Under the pieces are notes generated by a model. It saw nothing but the letters and a program-made list of their open reading frames with translations, made no database searches and was not told where the DNA came from. Positions 1 to 12,495 of a stretch of DNA of 64,000 bases are shown piece after piece (within the stretch, counting starts at the first letter, position 1; each line of letters opens with the position of its first letter). A program made the translations under genes and the position numbers. The DNA is from Atrina japonica (taxonomy: Eukaryota; Mollusca; Bivalvia; Pterioida; Pinnidae): positions 679,001 to 743,000 of the forward strand of contig BROG01000338.1 of assembly GCA_030159075.1 (NCBI GenBank), read 5' to 3'.

Positions 1-210
1 ATAGTGTATAGTGGAATGTAAGATTTATAATTTCACATTAATTTCTATATATTCAATATATTTCTATATATTTCGAAATATGTATTACATTAAAATGTTT
101 TCGAATTGATTGCATTCTCAGCGTACAATCTCTCCAATTAAAAAGTCGAAGCACAATTTCAGGAGGAGAATAAGCGCACATTCCAACTACAGGAAATTGA
201 AAAAAAAGTA
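1..210. other. AT-rich intergenic sequence
   Basis: No gene or recognisable repeat is seen in this stretch. It is AT-rich and short open frames here overlap the neighbouring G/C-tract repeat. Confidence 0.5.
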
Positions 211-378
211 CATAGGCATCGGAACCGGGGGGGGGGGGGCTTAGCCCCCCCTTTTTTGCAAAGGAAGACATAGGTGTTGAAAATTGGGGCTTAGCCTCCA
301 GACGTTTCTGGCGTGTGTGTGTGTTTTAAGTTTGTTTAGCCCCCCCCCCCCCTTTTAAATTTGCTTCCGACGCCAATG
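211..378 (+). mobile_element. G/C-hairpin MITE, copy 1
   Basis: A short non-autonomous element with inverted ends. It begins CATAGGCATCGGAA and ends TTCCGACGCCAATG. Inside are a long poly-G tract followed by GCTTAGCCCCCC, which can fold into a G/C hairpin, and the shared segments GGTGTTGAAAATTGGGGCTT and GACGTTTCTGGCGTGTGTGT. Three more copies occur in this window (5761, 7231, 12496). No coding capacity. This copy has no clean target-site duplication. Confidence 0.8.
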
Positions 379-1302
379 ATGTGAGCGTCTTCAATAAGAA
401 TTCAAGAATAATATTAAATTTTCAAATTACACTTTAATATGAAAATACATAAAAAACCACTGGCCTATGAAAAATAGCTAAAGTGGGATTTAACTCACAC
501 CGTTTTCACATTTCCACTCAGGTTTTTTTATGTAAATTTGCAAATGTTTCTGAATAGAAATATAGTAACCTTTTGCAATCGAATATATTTCCTCAGATGA
601 ATTTTGTTTTCAATTATTCTTATGTATCATACTATACATCTTTGTATAAGCGTATGTGTAATCCACTACCTCTCTATGGCTATTTCTTTTTACCTTTCTC
701 GGGAATTAAAATTAGACTTTTCCGTCGTTTTAAAACATCGGTTTCTGAAATTGTCCACGTGCTGGGTATATCGGGTGATCTCGACCAATTTTTAACTCGT
801 TCCATCGCATTCTCGGCTTTATCATTCTTGACACATATGGTCATGAACTGCCCAACTCCACTGGACATGGCGGCACGATTGTAAAACATGTGGTACGCAT
901 ACTTTTCACAGTTATATTGTTTTGTTTCAAGGTAACATTAAAGATCCGGAAAATGTCTTTTAGTGACCTGATGTGTTTATTCATATTCATCCGATTTTCT
1001 TCAGGTATTTAAAATAGCGTTAAAAAGCATATATTTTACATAATACATGCACTTTCCAATAAAAATCACATCCTGTATTTTAAAAAATGAATATAAAACA
1101 CATCAAAATCGGCTGACTTTAACATAGTCCGAGCGCGTAAAGGACCGACAGAATTACGAAGTACATTTGATATGGCGAAAGAGTTTATCTGAAACGTCAT
1201 TGCATACGGAAATACAGCTGGATTTTTTAAGGTACGGGAAAACTTAAATTCTGACAAAACAAAAAACAAAGAAGATCTTTTACAACGTTTTACGTGTTCG
1301 AT
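379..1302. other. intergenic sequence without a recognised gene
   Basis: Two overlapping open frames of about 60-100 codons occur near 573-889 on both strands. Neither has a domain that I recognise nor convincing codon use. I see no other structure here. Confidence 0.4.
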
Positions 1303-1313
1303 AACGTATTTGA

Positions 1314-1599
1314 GCGCCGGCCTGGCTCAGTTGGTAGCGCGCTCGACTCTGGATCGTGAGGTCGTGAGTTCGAGTCCCGCCGGCGACAGGTTGGGTTTCC
1401 TGTCTTTCGGATGAGACAGTAAAAGATGTAGGTCCCGTGTCACAGTAGGTGTCGGCACGTTAAAGAACCCTCACTGCTCAATGGCCATACGTGCCGAGCA
1501 TAGGCCAAAATTTGAAGCCATTCACCGGCATTTGGTGACGTCTCCATATGAGTGAAATATTCTTGAGTGGGACGTTAAACAACAATAAACAAACAAACA
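1314..1599 (+). mobile_element. tRNA-derived SINE, family A, full-length copy
   Basis: The 5' head is tRNA-like, with an A box (TGGCTCAGTTGGTAGCGCGC) and a B box (GAGTTCGAGTCCCGC). The body contains GGCACGTTAAAGAACCCTC and GGTGACGTCTCCATATGAG, and the tail is a run of (CAAA) units. An 11-base perfect target-site duplication AACGTATTTGA lies at 1303-1313 and 1600-1610. That is the signature of LINE-driven retroposition, so this is a SINE and not a functional tRNA gene. Related copies are at 6214, 36670 (minus) and 41558. Confidence 0.92.
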
Positions 1600-1867
1600 A
1601 ACGTATTTGAACACACATTTTATCATATTCTCGACTATATGTCGGGGACAAAACTAATCATTGCGACAGCTTATATCGCTTCAATTTAATAGAGGGGATT
1701 GCATCTTAGGTAAGTCTTAATTATCAACTCCCACTGATTTTAGATACGTTACTTATAGACCCTTTGTATGTGACGTCACCAAACCGGAAGTTGGCCATTT
1801 TGGAGGTAAAGAGAACTTTAACATTGAACGCAAAACAAAACAGTACTATGCACCAACAGTATACGAT

Positions 1868-2947
1868 ATGGTGAACTATTGTCGAGTAGTAGGGTGTACC
1901 AATAGGTCAGATAGGGTGACAGATAAACAGTTTTATCGACTACCGACTGTTTTAAGGAATCAAGACGAAGGATGTAGAAAATTGTCGGGGGAGAGACGCC
2001 GACGGTGGCTGGCAATTCTCAACCAGGATTTCTCGGACAAGAATTTATACAACATTCGAGTCTGCTCAGACTATTTTATTTCTGGTATGTTATTTGTAAT
2101 CTTATTTTTAAAATGTTTTGTGTGTACAAGACTGTTAGTTGATAGTCATGTCGTTAAACTATACTACACTTCTAACACTACAACATCATGAACGTATCTG
2201 CAAGGCCAATATGTCAGTAAGCCTATAACGCAACACTCGCTTCGGTGGCTTATTCATTCATTTCCGGTCTCGTGCTACTCATAATGCATGCGTTTGCACG
2301 TGATACATCACACCGTCAATGAGAAGGCTTGAATGAAATTAATTTTATACATTCTGACGAGGTGCGCATGCAAATTAAACTTTATGTACCACCACAATGC
2401 TGTGTTTGCCAATTTCAAGATTTAATAGAAATCAAATGAACATGCATTAATGTTTGGAATGTAAAATTGTTAATTTTCATAAAATGTCAATGGAAAAAAA
2501 GTTTACTCAGTTATGTCACCAAATTGGATATTTTGACTCTGCCTTTAGTTTACAGGTAAGACTGGAATATAGCATCATGGCTGTTTATATATCTATAACA
2601 TGCTTTTCCATTTCAAAACTGTTATATTTGTAAAATTTATATATGTAATCTAGTGATTCATTAATTTTTCATTCGCAGGAAATAAATCAGGATTGTACCC
2701 CTCTGACCATCCAGATTGGGTTCCCCATGTAAATGTTGGGACAACAGAGTCTCCAGATTTAATAGCCAGAGGTTTAGTAGGAAAGACGAAGTGAGGCAGC
2801 ATTATTCCTGAGAGAGCTTAAATCAGATTTTAACCAAGATGATCAGGAAACCCTTATATCTGTTTCTGAGACAGGAGAGTACTCGCAAACAGACACAACA
2901 GGAACTTTGCTGGATACACTGAATTCAGAATTGCAGGTTCTTAAAAT
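1868..2947 (+). pseudogene. THAP-domain protein gene, broken
   Basis: Exon 1 (1868-2084) starts at an ATG and encodes a THAP-type zinc-finger DNA-binding domain of about 72 residues: VNYCRVVGCTN at the N terminus, FYRLP, RRRWL and NIRVCSDYF. It ends at a GT donor (2085). Exon 2 begins after the acceptor at 2678 and completes the domain with LYPSDHPDWVPHVNVG. A TGA at 2792 ends this frame. A different frame continues to about 2947 with an acidic segment (SVSETGEYSQTDTTG) like the linker that follows the THAP domain in related invertebrate proteins, so a frameshift is likely. The zinc-binding histidine of the C2CH set is tyrosine here (CSDYF where CSDHF is usual). Coding similarity stops where Penelope-like repeat sequence begins. 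Probably a decayed host or transposon-derived THAP gene; the target is unknown. Confidence 0.75.
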
Positions 2948-3210
2948 ATAAAACATCTCAGATACCAAAGTATAAATCTTTAGGATGTCCAGGACACAGA
3001 TACAAATCCGGCAAAAATAGACAAACACGGTCCTCTGGAAACCAAGATGTGGGATCATGTGCCATGGAGGAGAAAGCATCCCCTGTCGACCGTTCACACC
3101 CGCCGTGAGTCCACAGTCAAGTCCAAATGTAATACGTGTGGAATGAATCACAAATGCCAAAGAAAAGGCAACTCAATATTTCACCCAGTGAAACAGAGTA
3201 AACAGAAAAC
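2948..3210 (-). mobile_element. Penelope-like element, 3' end fragment
   Basis: Matches, in reverse orientation, the 3' region of the element at 35.5-35.96 kb and 45.2-45.8 kb. It includes the last codons of the reverse transcriptase frame (near GTGAAACAGAGTA) and the untranslated segments CTCTGGAAACCAAGATGTGGG and CAGATACCAAAGTATAAATC. It interrupts the THAP gene. No intact reading frame. Confidence 0.65.
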
Positions 3211-5134
3211 ATAAACTTGAAGAAACAAATAGCACCGTCAAACAGATTCGATAAAGGAAGGACGACAAAGTGAAACATTTTACTGGATTATCTAGTTTTA
3301 TTAGAGTGTTTTCCTTCGATGAAACTAAGACCCAACATGTCCAATCAGTTCTTGTCATATGAATTTAATGTTTCAATTTCAACAGTTTCAAGGTTTTTTT
3401 TCAACTGTGATCAATATTTTGTTTATAAGGTTGAAACCCCTTGTAGTTTGGCCTGAAAGAGAAGTGCTAAGGAAAACAATGCCGATGCAATTCAGGAAAT
3501 ACTTTGGAACCAGGTGTGTGGTCATAATTGACTGTTTTGAAGTATTTATTGTCAAACAGCGATACAAACACCCCTAATTAGCGATCGCCTGTGTACCGTT
3601 CACTGTTGTATATCGATACGGAAAGCATGTCAAACACGAATATACGTCAAATTATGGTAAGTATTTTATCGAAAACTGCAATTATTCATTTTTCTACATT
3701 AAAATATTGTTTTTCTATACATATACTTATATCACTTTCAAGTTAAACAGATAAAAACAAAAGGATGTATTGGTATTTTCCGACCCGTTTGAGACTCCAC
3801 GATTGAACAGATTGAGGTTGCTTCAGGGGAAATTCAAAGAAGCGTGGCAAATTATTAATTTGTTTTCAGCTTCGTTTCCTTCCTCAAAGCATTTCAACGC
3901 TCTATTTCTGTTCCTAAACATACAGCACAATTTCTTTATCGATTTTATTTCTCTTCTTTTTCTGTTTTTGTGTTTTGTTTGTTTGCTACCTGTATGGCAA
4001 CGTTTTTACGTCTTTGTGGAATGTTGGTAAACTCGGACCCATCTCAATTCGTGACCATCTAAACTCGTATCCTCTTTGGCTATGCCATGCCTACGATTGA
4101 CTGACACGTAAACAAAACAATTGGAAGAGTCGTACCCATCGTTTTACTAATCTGTACACAATAACGTAGGAATTATGGTTACATCGATGACTTAGTTCTC
4201 AAGCACATAGAAAAACTACCCGGTCTCGATCATTTTTCTACGTAAGAATCATGAATACCCGTTAACGCTTTTTCGGTTTGTTCCATTTCGTACAGTTTTG
4301 TGACCTCAAAAAAATGTCGGGCAAGATCCCTTCCGGTTTCGTAACATTAACATTGACAACAGTCAATGATATTGTGTCTCAGTTCTTCTCCTGGGATTTA
4401 ATTGTTGATAGATGTTGGAATTCTTTCTTGACAACAAGTGCCGTCATTTTCTTGTAGGCTGTTTTTCACATCTGGCGTCTAGCACTGCATGGTATCTAGA
4501 TTCCAGGTCATATATATAAGATAAAATGTTTAACAGGAAGTTCTCTGAAGTTGCATAATAATATAAAAAACGGTAACAGAATCAACTCCAAAAAGGTCTA
4601 TTGACGCCCATCCATATAAACATCTATGCACATTCGGTGATTCTAAATTTCTTTGTTTTCGAAACCAAAATCAAATCGCCAAAAACTCGAAAATTATAAC
4701 GACTCCTTATATCCATATAACCTGGCGAGATGTGGTGTCGTCAAAAATTGAGTTGAATCATCCGCAAAATAATCAAAAGTTTCATCCGCCTATTACTTTT
4801 TGTGAAGTGAACAATACCTCTGTCAGCGAAGTACTTCTGCAGCCAATTCATTTCCACAGATAGCTGTATGTCAATTCAATACCGAACGGCATTATGGTAA
4901 TTACATTGTTGGTAAATATATGTATACCTTCATAAATAATTCTACAATAAAACAGGCGATGTGCACGAATGAGTTAATCGATGGGTACGAGTCAGCTAAA
5001 ACATGAGTACGAGTCAACCAATTCACTTAGGCACAAGTTGTGATGGATACGAGGTAACAATAAACTATATGTTGAACTTATTCATTTGAGGTTGCCTTGA
5101 ATATTACGCAACTCCGTTTGTATTTATTGTCGTT
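3211..5134. other. intergenic sequence without a recognised gene
   Basis: I see only short frames without domains. Short direct repetitions of 'gtacgagtca'-like words occur around 4985-5050. Nothing else is supported. Confidence 0.4.
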
Positions 5135-5146
5135 ACGAGTAAAAAA

Positions 5147-5345
5147 GGGGCTCCGTGGCCGAGTGATCAGAGCATTGCGCTTTAAATCACAAGGCTTCTC
5201 ACCTCTGGTTCGAATCCCGCAAGGGTCATTTCGAATTAAGTGGGAAAGTTTGCCAGTTTTCTTGCGGAAGGTCGGTGGTCTTTTACCCGGGTAACCGGGG
5301 AAAGATTGTTGAGTATGGCGTAAAACAAAAAATCAAATCAAATAA
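5147..5345 (+). mobile_element. tRNA-derived SINE, family B
   Basis: The head is tRNA-like with A box TGGCCGAGTGATCAGAG and B box GGTTCGAATCCC. The body has TTTGCCAGTTTTCTTGCGGA and GGTCGGTGGTCTTTTACCC, and the tail is (AAATC)n. A perfect 11-base target-site duplication ACGAGTAAAAA flanks it at 5135-5145 and 5346-5356. A body fragment of the same family is at about 60.58 kb. Confidence 0.9.
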
Positions 5346-5760
5346 ACGAGTAAAAATCGATTACTAGAAAACAGCGATTCACTCAGAAGCGTAATTAATG
5401 GGAAGATAATAACTTTATATAAACATTTTGCAAAGCATATTGGCATTTAAATCAAAATTAACAACCTTACTGAGCGTAAAACGCCGATCAAGGGCCATTA
5501 ATTCAAATAAAACGAAGGTTGTTCATTTCGAAATGATGCGTCCCCGCATACAATTTATTCTTTTAAATGTGGTAATTACATGTATTCTATTGACACCGTC
5601 GACACATACATATACAATGTACTTAAGATTTTGTTTCGACAAACATCTGAAAATGGAAAAGGCTGTATATGAATTGTTTAAGTCAACCAGTAAAGCACTA
5701 TGTGCTTTATTTGGAAAATTCATCTTCAAGGGTGTGATGCCATACGAAGTACATACAAAA

Positions 5761-5926
5761 CATAGGCGTCGAAAGCAAATTGAAAGTGTGGGGGGCTAAA
5801 CCAACTTAAAACACACACACACGCCAGAAACGTCTGGGGGCTAAGCCCCAATTTTCAACACCTATGTCTATCTTTGCAAAAAAGTTGGGGGGGGGGGGGG
5901 GGCTCCCCCCGGTTCCGACGCCTATG
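5761..5926 (-). mobile_element. G/C-hairpin MITE, copy 2 (inverted)
   Basis: The same element as at 211, in reverse orientation. Both ends show the inverted repeat CATAGGCGTCG / CGACGCCTATG. It is flanked by the direct repeat CAAAA (5756-5760 and 5927-5931), which supports transposase-mediated insertion with a 5-base duplication. Confidence 0.85.
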
Positions 5927-6213
5927 CAAAATTGTACAATTCGCTTGTGGATCCTATTCTTAAGTATGGCAGCGCTATTTGGAGAACAAAGCAATTTAAT
6001 TGTATTAACGCTGTACAAAACAAAGCTGCCCGTTACTTTCTATCTGTTGGAAAATAAACTTCCAATGTGGCAACCCGTGGTGACATAGGTCGGCAATCGT
6101 GTTACACGAAACAGAAAATATCATGTATTCATCTGTTGTGAAAAATTTTACGTTGAGAAGATTATAACCCACAGAGCAAGGTAATGAGATGGGCTTCAAG
6201 ACGTAGAAAAGGA

Positions 6214-6506
6214 GAGCCGGCCTGTCTCAGTCGGTAGCGCGCTCGACTCTGGATCGTGAGGTCGAGTCCCGCCGGCGACAGGTTGGTTTCCTGTCTTTCG
6301 GATGAGACAGGTCCCGTGTCACAGTAGGTGTCGGCACGTTAAAGAACCCTCACTGCTCAATGGCCGTAAGTGCCGAGCATAGGCCAAAATTTGAAGCCCT
6401 TCACCGGCATATGATGACAATTTGAAGCCCTTCACCGGCATTTGGTGACGTCTCCATATGAGTGAAATATTCTTGAGTGGGACGTTAAACAACAATAAAC
6501 AAACAA
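6214..6506 (+). mobile_element. tRNA-derived SINE, family A, copy with internal duplication
   Basis: Same family as 1314-1599. The tRNA-like B box region is shortened by a few bases. About 45 bases are repeated in the body, so that TTGAAGCCCTTCACCGGCAT appears twice (near 6390 and 6421). A 13-base perfect target-site duplication ACGTAGAAAAGGA lies at 6201-6213 and 6507-6519. Confidence 0.92.
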
Positions 6507-6519
6507 ACGTAGAAAAGGA

Positions 6520-7225
6520 TGATTACGATACAACTGAAATGTCACGAAACATGAATATCGGTACACACAGCTGTTAAACACATATCAAACATTCTCAAAA
6601 CTGTAGATAATGTCTGTGCCGAATAATATGTCAAAATTGACATGCCCAGATCAAACCGTAGATACCTAGCTCAGTTTCGTTCTGGTTCCTTAACCTTTGG
6701 CCGTGAAAACGGGTTGATACCCCCAGGGCGAAATAGAAGACGAAAAACATTTTCCAATGTGCTGTCTACTATATAGCGACGTACGTTTTGAGCTACAACA
6801 ATATACTACCAATATGATTCAAAATTTTAATAATATAAATTTAAATGAAAAATTCATTAATATCATGAAATTTGAAATCCTTCAAAGTAATCTTGCAACC
6901 GCAACTTGCAATCTTTATAACATGTATATCTATTAGCAATGTGCCAATACTATTTCTCTAAATAGGGGGTATTACTAAGCCGTGTATACTGAAAATTAAC
7001 AAGGGTAGACATCTATTTCTTTTGTTTAAACGACATATAACACATTGTTTTAATAAAAGAACCCTGTCAGACTAAACTGTTACTATTTTCGGTCCGGCCG
7101 GACACATTATCTGTCCAGACCGATTCTTATGCGGGGGGACAGAATATTATAGATACCCGGACCGAAAATATTAACATATTCAGTTGGGCCGGACACATTT
7201 TGAGACCGGACCGGTTATTTTACGA
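6520..7225. other. intergenic; GGTCCGGCCGGACA-type repeat patch
   Basis: Mostly featureless. At 7084-7215 there is a GC-rich patch in which GTCCGGCCGGACACATT- and GGCCGGACACATT-like words recur, and an 11-base inverted repeat (ATTTTCGGTCC / GGACCGAAAAT). It may be a fragment of a mobile element that I cannot identify. Confidence 0.4.
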
Positions 7226-7230
7226 CATTG

Positions 7231-7404
7231 CATAGGCATCGGGACCGGGGGGGGGGAGGGGGGGCTTAGCCCCCCCCCCCTCATTTTTTGGGCAAAGATA
7301 GAAATAGGTGTTGAAAATTAAGGCTTAGCGCCTAGATGTTTCTGGCGTGTGTGTGTTTTAAGTTGGTTTAGCCCCCCACTTTCAATTTGCTTCCGACAGT
7401 GTTG
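7231..7404 (+). mobile_element. G/C-hairpin MITE, copy 3
   Basis: Same element as at 211. The 5' end is CATAGGCATCGGGACC; the last bases of the 3' end have drifted (CCGACAGTGTTG instead of CCGACGCCTATG). It is flanked by the direct repeat CATTG (7226-7230 and 7405-7409), consistent with a 5-base target-site duplication. Confidence 0.8.
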
Positions 7405-7874
7405 CATTGGATGCTATTTATAGCCACATTCCGAGGGTATTGATTACTGTACGCGCTTAATGTTTTGGCATATACTTTCGTGTATTTTTAAAGCTATATA
7501 CCATATATAGTCAATGAATCGCAAGTATCGCCCAGTGAACAGCCAAATTGAGGACCAACACATCATACGTACACGTCTACATAAATCTTATATTAGGCTA
7601 TGTTACTTCGATTAAACCCTATTGAACAGGACATACATTAGGCCGAAATTCTGTCCCGATTTTAAAATTTTACCTTTTTGATAAGATACAGATTCTTCAC
7701 AGCAAGAATTACATTTTAAAGTACATGTACATAAAATCAAGCAGACGAGACAAAAGAAATCCGTCGGTATTAACGTTATGTTATCTAACAATGACATTTT
7801 ACTGCATGTAATCGTTTTTATAAAAAAGTTAAAATCACAAGATCCTATTCAATGATAAAATATTGCAACCTTAC

Positions 7875-8070
7875 CTCCGCCATTGTTCATACATATATAA
7901 GGAAATCGCCACACATTCCCGAACCCTACACTGAAGCCAATTAGTGATAACAGGTACTCAATTTTACTAGTGTAAACATCCCGGTTTTCTTCATTTTCTT
8001 CTAATTCTTTCTCTTTCTCAATCAAAGGATTCAAATTTCTGTGACCCTCAGCATCTAACTCAATATTCAT
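7875..8070 (-). CDS. SLC6 sodium-dependent transporter, first coding exon
   Basis: Encodes the N terminus of a neurotransmitter:sodium symporter (SLC6) that would move a small solute across the plasma membrane coupled to sodium. After an acidic cytoplasmic head of about 35 residues comes the family signature of membrane segment 1, SLIGFSVGFGNVWRFPYIC, then NNGGG. The ATG is at 8070 and the exon ends at a GT donor (GGAG|GTAAGG, about 7874). The region below 7.87 kb shows no further SLC6 exons, so either the next intron exceeds 7.8 kb or the exon is orphaned. The substrate cannot be told from this exon. Its minus orientation matches the SLC6 3' exons at 61-63 kb, but those come from a different gene copy because they lie upstream of this first exon. 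Confidence 0.85.
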
Positions 8071-10085
8071 CTTGAAATGTCAATATTCAAATGATCTTAG
8101 ATTTTCCATGTAGTAAATAAATCTGCTGATATTGAGAAGATGACCAATGAAAACTGATACCGGGCTCGCGCTTCACTGCTTCGCTACCAACAGTTAAAAT
8201 TTAATACATCGCATCACTGCATGTCATTTCCATGTGGGGTTATGCCGAGGGTCGATTTGTTGCGAATTTGTTAATCATTAAAGAGCTACTGAACACCGTC
8301 AAAAAACCCAATCAAATTCTAAACATGCGTCCTCGAGTTGTTAACAAAGAAATGCAAAACTCGGCGGAAGAAGTCGCTCAAGTAAATCGAAAAGAAGTGT
8401 AGCGTATTGAATGGACTTTTTTTTATTGTTGTTGTATAGGAAAGTACTAAAAAGCCTTGCTTTTTTTCAATACTATAGTAATAGCCTATTTACACATTTT
8501 AGATTGATTGAACGATTGTATCATGTGGCGTAGCTACCGTAATGCGGTGTAGGTATGCTTTAAATGTTATAAATATCAAACATAAAAATTGTATTGATCC
8601 CCTCGTGTCATTTATAACCTTCTTACTCACCAATGATATAGTTCTTTATGAACATTTCAATGCGTAACTATACTCATTATTCAATTTCGACCGATTCCGG
8701 GCAAGAATAAACCGATTACATAACAAGAAATAAACAATTTGATAACAAGTTGTACATGATTTTTCATAAGATTTAACATAAGCATGGGATTGTTTGTTTA
8801 CATAGTGTCTGACAGGTTTTAACAGTAGTAATAAATTTTTGTATGACTCATAAAATTAAAATTCTAAATATACTAAGGTTTTTTTTTAATGTTATTAAGT
8901 GATTCGATATCTTGTTTTTATGTCTACGCACTGGCGGATTTAAAGGGGTTGGGGGGAGGGGGGCGCACGCCCCCTAAAATTGCCTTTAAAAAAATAGAAA
9001 ATTTTAAAAATAAAAAAAAATTCTGCAAACCACATGAATTGCTTCTGTAACATTTGTGTTAGTTGAAATTCAAATTTTTTTCGTGAATAATTAGTCTGTC
9101 AATTAAATGCATTATTTGGGATAAAAACGAGTCGTTATGTGAAAATTAACTCAGCGAAGAAAATAGGCGTAAATCCCTTGATTTTTAAGTAAAAAGCCAG
9201 AAAATCGATAACAAATTACAATACATTTTCAACACCTCGAAGTATGCGAACTTTTGGTTAGATCGTGTCTGGAAAGCTTCCAAAACTCATTAATATTTTT
9301 AAAAAGAATTACGTTTCCCTATAGTCTCGAATGAATCAATTTATCCAACAATTTAAAAAACAGAACATTATCAATAAGGCTTGTATTATAACAGTCAAGT
9401 ATAATTTTGTTACCCTCACCCCCATCCCTGAAAAAATTCTCGATCCTCATCCTAGGGCACTGAAGATAAAAAGCACACCCCTATAACCTAAAATCCTGTA
9501 ACTGCCTATGCTACGGGTCATTTATATATATAGGCTTTGAATGCAATGTAAGAGAGTGGTTCATTTTAGGACGATGTTCTGATAATCCTATTAATAATAA
9601 TACATGTATATGCTTTTTACTTAAACCTTAATTTACAAATGGTTTTACTATATTTATTTGACATTCTCACCCTTAAACTCGGGAATGTTCTGATTTCTTT
9701 TTAAATTGTCATTATTTTGCAAAATTCGGAATTTATGTCTCTGCAAAATCCAATATATTCTTCAGAAATATGTAATTAAATCCACAGTCTTTTCTGATCT
9801 GTAGTTGTCTTCCATCTACACCAACATTCATAAAATAAATATTCCGGGGATACCAACCAGTTGAATACAATTATTATTGTTTTAGTCATAAGCAGTGTTT
9901 TAGTAGTCACAAATTAATTTTCCACTAAAAGTTACCTGTATATTTTATCTGAATTTTGTTTTAATTTTACCTGTTTTTAATCATTTTCTGAAGATAAAAA
10001 TATATACCCTACTTGAATTTTATTGTGTATTAGAATTTAAATTATAAGAATTAAATGATTGGATTTTAAATTTATTGAAAATTAG

Positions 10086-10089
<4 letters not shown>
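8071..10089. other. 5' flank of the SLC6 exon and intergenic sequence
   Basis: Includes the presumed upstream region of the SLC6 gene. No TATA or other promoter element can be assigned with confidence. At about 8930-8975 there is a short GC patch (GGGGTTGGGGGGAGGGGGGC) that may be a repeat remnant. The rest is AT-rich. Confidence 0.4.

Positions 10090-10166
<77 letters not shown>
10090..10166. repeat. (AT)n microsatellite
   Basis: Nearly pure AT dinucleotide repeats in two blocks, separated by a short TTTA interruption. Confidence 0.95.
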
Positions 10167-10169
<3 letters not shown>

Positions 10170-10324
10170 GAGTCAAATTTAAAATTATTGAAATTAAATA
10201 ATTACATTTCTAAATATACATGCATTATGAAAATTTTATAATATACTGTTAAATATCACTGAGTAATCTCAACCCTTTATTTGCTATTATGTTCAAATTC
10301 AAAAGTAACAGAATTCAATACGAT

Positions 10325-10380
10325 TTCAATCCTGGACATCCTATTGATTTATACTTTGGTATCTGAGATTTTTATATTTT
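10325..10380 (+). mobile_element. Penelope-like element, terminal 3' scrap
   Basis: About 50 bases match the extreme 3' end of the element seen at 35.92 and 45.76 kb (CTATTGATTTATACTTTGGT). Nothing coding. Confidence 0.6.
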
Positions 10381-10647
10381 TAGATAATTTTGAAAATATG
10401 ATAGTTTATATAAGCTACATATCACTGAAAAATATAAACCGGATCGTATAAATCATACAGATACAGGCTGTCATAAATGGTGAGAAAAGGTTTCCAAGAT
10501 TAGACAAAAACTGGAAAACTGACAGTTTTCAAAATATCGTACATACATTTCTTAGAATGAATGAAATACGCCGACAATTGAGTCTTCTTCCATCGACGTA
10601 AGAATACAAATGTTTACTCGCCCATTGTTCTTATTAGATTTCTTTTC

Positions 10648-11740
10648 ACAAACAAGAGATCCCAGAGGGATCTTGGCTCCCACCATCGAATGTTTTTCAT
10701 TTGATCTATGTCAGACTGTTCTTTTTTCTTATTTTGTGGCTTAACAATGAATTTGAACTAAAACCTAAATATATGTCAAGTGCTTTCTCACAAGATTATA
10801 ACAATACCAAACGTAAAGTGCTATAATCCAAGATAGCTTATACTTGTCAACCTCTAAAAGTGAAAATGCATTGAGTAAAACGAGAATTACACATAATTAT
10901 ATATCTCGCTGGTCCCGGCTTTGATGTCAAATGTAGCAAATTACAATCAGTAATATATATGGTTTAAGGGTGGGCTGTGAACGGTTTTGAAGTTATAAGT
11001 AAAAATGTATGCTTTTGGAGGCAGGACGGGACCCCCATATGCATCACTGAATGTGTTTTCCCATAATAATCAACAGTGTATATGGTTTAAGGGTGGGACT
11101 ATCAAAGGTTTTTAAGTTTTTAAGCAAAATGATGAACTTCAGGGGATGGGGTAGGACCCCCATATGCATCATTAAATGTGTCTTCCCATACCAATCCAAA
11201 ATATATATGGGTGGGGCTGTGTACGGTTTTTAAGGTATAAGTAAAATATATATTTTATAGCGTGGGGTAGGCCCAAAAGGACCCCATACACCACTGAATG
11301 TGTTTCTTAATAATGATCAATAATATATATGGTTTAAGGGTGGGGCTGCGAACGGTTTTTAAGTAATAAGTAAAAATAAAAATATAAAGGGGTGGTGCAG
11401 GACCCCCCAAATGACCCTAACATACACCAATAAATGTGTCTACCCATAACAAACAAGAATATATATATGGCTTAGAGGTAGACATGTGAATGGTTTTCAA
11501 GAAGTACACAACAAACTTTACTTGTCAAAATTCAAGATGGCCACCTGACAGCCACTTTGTTATCCGACCCGCCTGAAAATGTACAGTGCACAACTGCACC
11601 TCAGAGAAAACCTATGTGTCAAATTTCATGTATTAAGATCCCTTCAGTCCTTTCTGAAAAATAATGATAACAATATTTAACTGTCAAAATCCAAGATTTC
11701 GTCCTGGTAGCCTGTCACAATGTAAATTATGACTAATAGA
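10648..11740. repeat. interspersed repeat with internal quasi-tandem units
   Basis: Begins ACAAGAGATCCCAGAGGGAT and contains about five imperfect units of roughly 115-140 bases. Each has ATATATGGTTTAAGGGTGGG followed by CGGTTTTTAAG and then GGACCCCCATATGCATCA-like segments. The 10831-11369 part is nearly identical to 33699-34245. Non-coding; probably a non-autonomous mobile element or dispersed satellite. Confidence 0.75.
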
Positions 11741-12490
11741 GATTAGGGTAAACTGATATACCAAGAATGAGAATAATTGAAAATTTTAAGAATTTATTTA
11801 CATAATCAAACCCACAAGTTATAATATTCAAATCCACATGCACTCCATCTTACACACACACCTCACACTCATAAACCAGTTGACAATAAAACATACAAAA
11901 CAAAGAAAAATATGAAAATTGAAACTTATACTGTCTGACAATATTACACAAACTGCCCTCCGTACTTTTGCCGAATTACCATGGTTATGAACGGACTAAC
12001 TGAATGAAATAATGCAAATCAGTCACTGTTCGAATTTCAGTTAGTATTTAGATTACAATACGATATGGACTTTTAAATCACTGACGTTGATACTGTTGAT
12101 TTTCCGTAGATGGACAGCAATACAATGCACTTGACAATATTGTTCACATAGCTATGCCGGACTATACATGGACGGAACAAATACATTATGCTGATGATGA
12201 AACTCCATTCTAATGGTCAAAGGTCACCTATAAAACATATTTAGTTTAAACTCTATTTTATTGCTTCAAATCAATATAACATGTAACAGGTGAACAGTAT
12301 TAATAACAATAGGATTCGGAAACAAGTTTGGCAACTTATATAAATCCGTCTCCTTTAATTTACAGTTAATAATGATAATCTTATCCCTTGATTGCCAGGA
12401 AGCAATAATCCGTATATTAACAATATATAAATAAGTAATACCTAATCAGATAGCACCAGATGAAAATGATATATATAAATTTATGGTATA
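11741..12490. other. intergenic sequence without a recognised gene
   Basis: AT-rich, with only short frames. I see nothing further. Confidence 0.4.
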
Positions 12491-12495
12491 CTTGA

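Noticed and set aside
1314..1390. Functional tRNA gene
   Set aside because: The tRNA-like head is followed by a SINE body and tail and flanked by an 11-base target duplication, and near-identical heads recur at 6214 and 41558.
5147..5230. Functional tRNA gene
   Set aside because: The head is fused to SINE body and tail with an 11-base target duplication. A body fragment without a head recurs at 60.58 kb.
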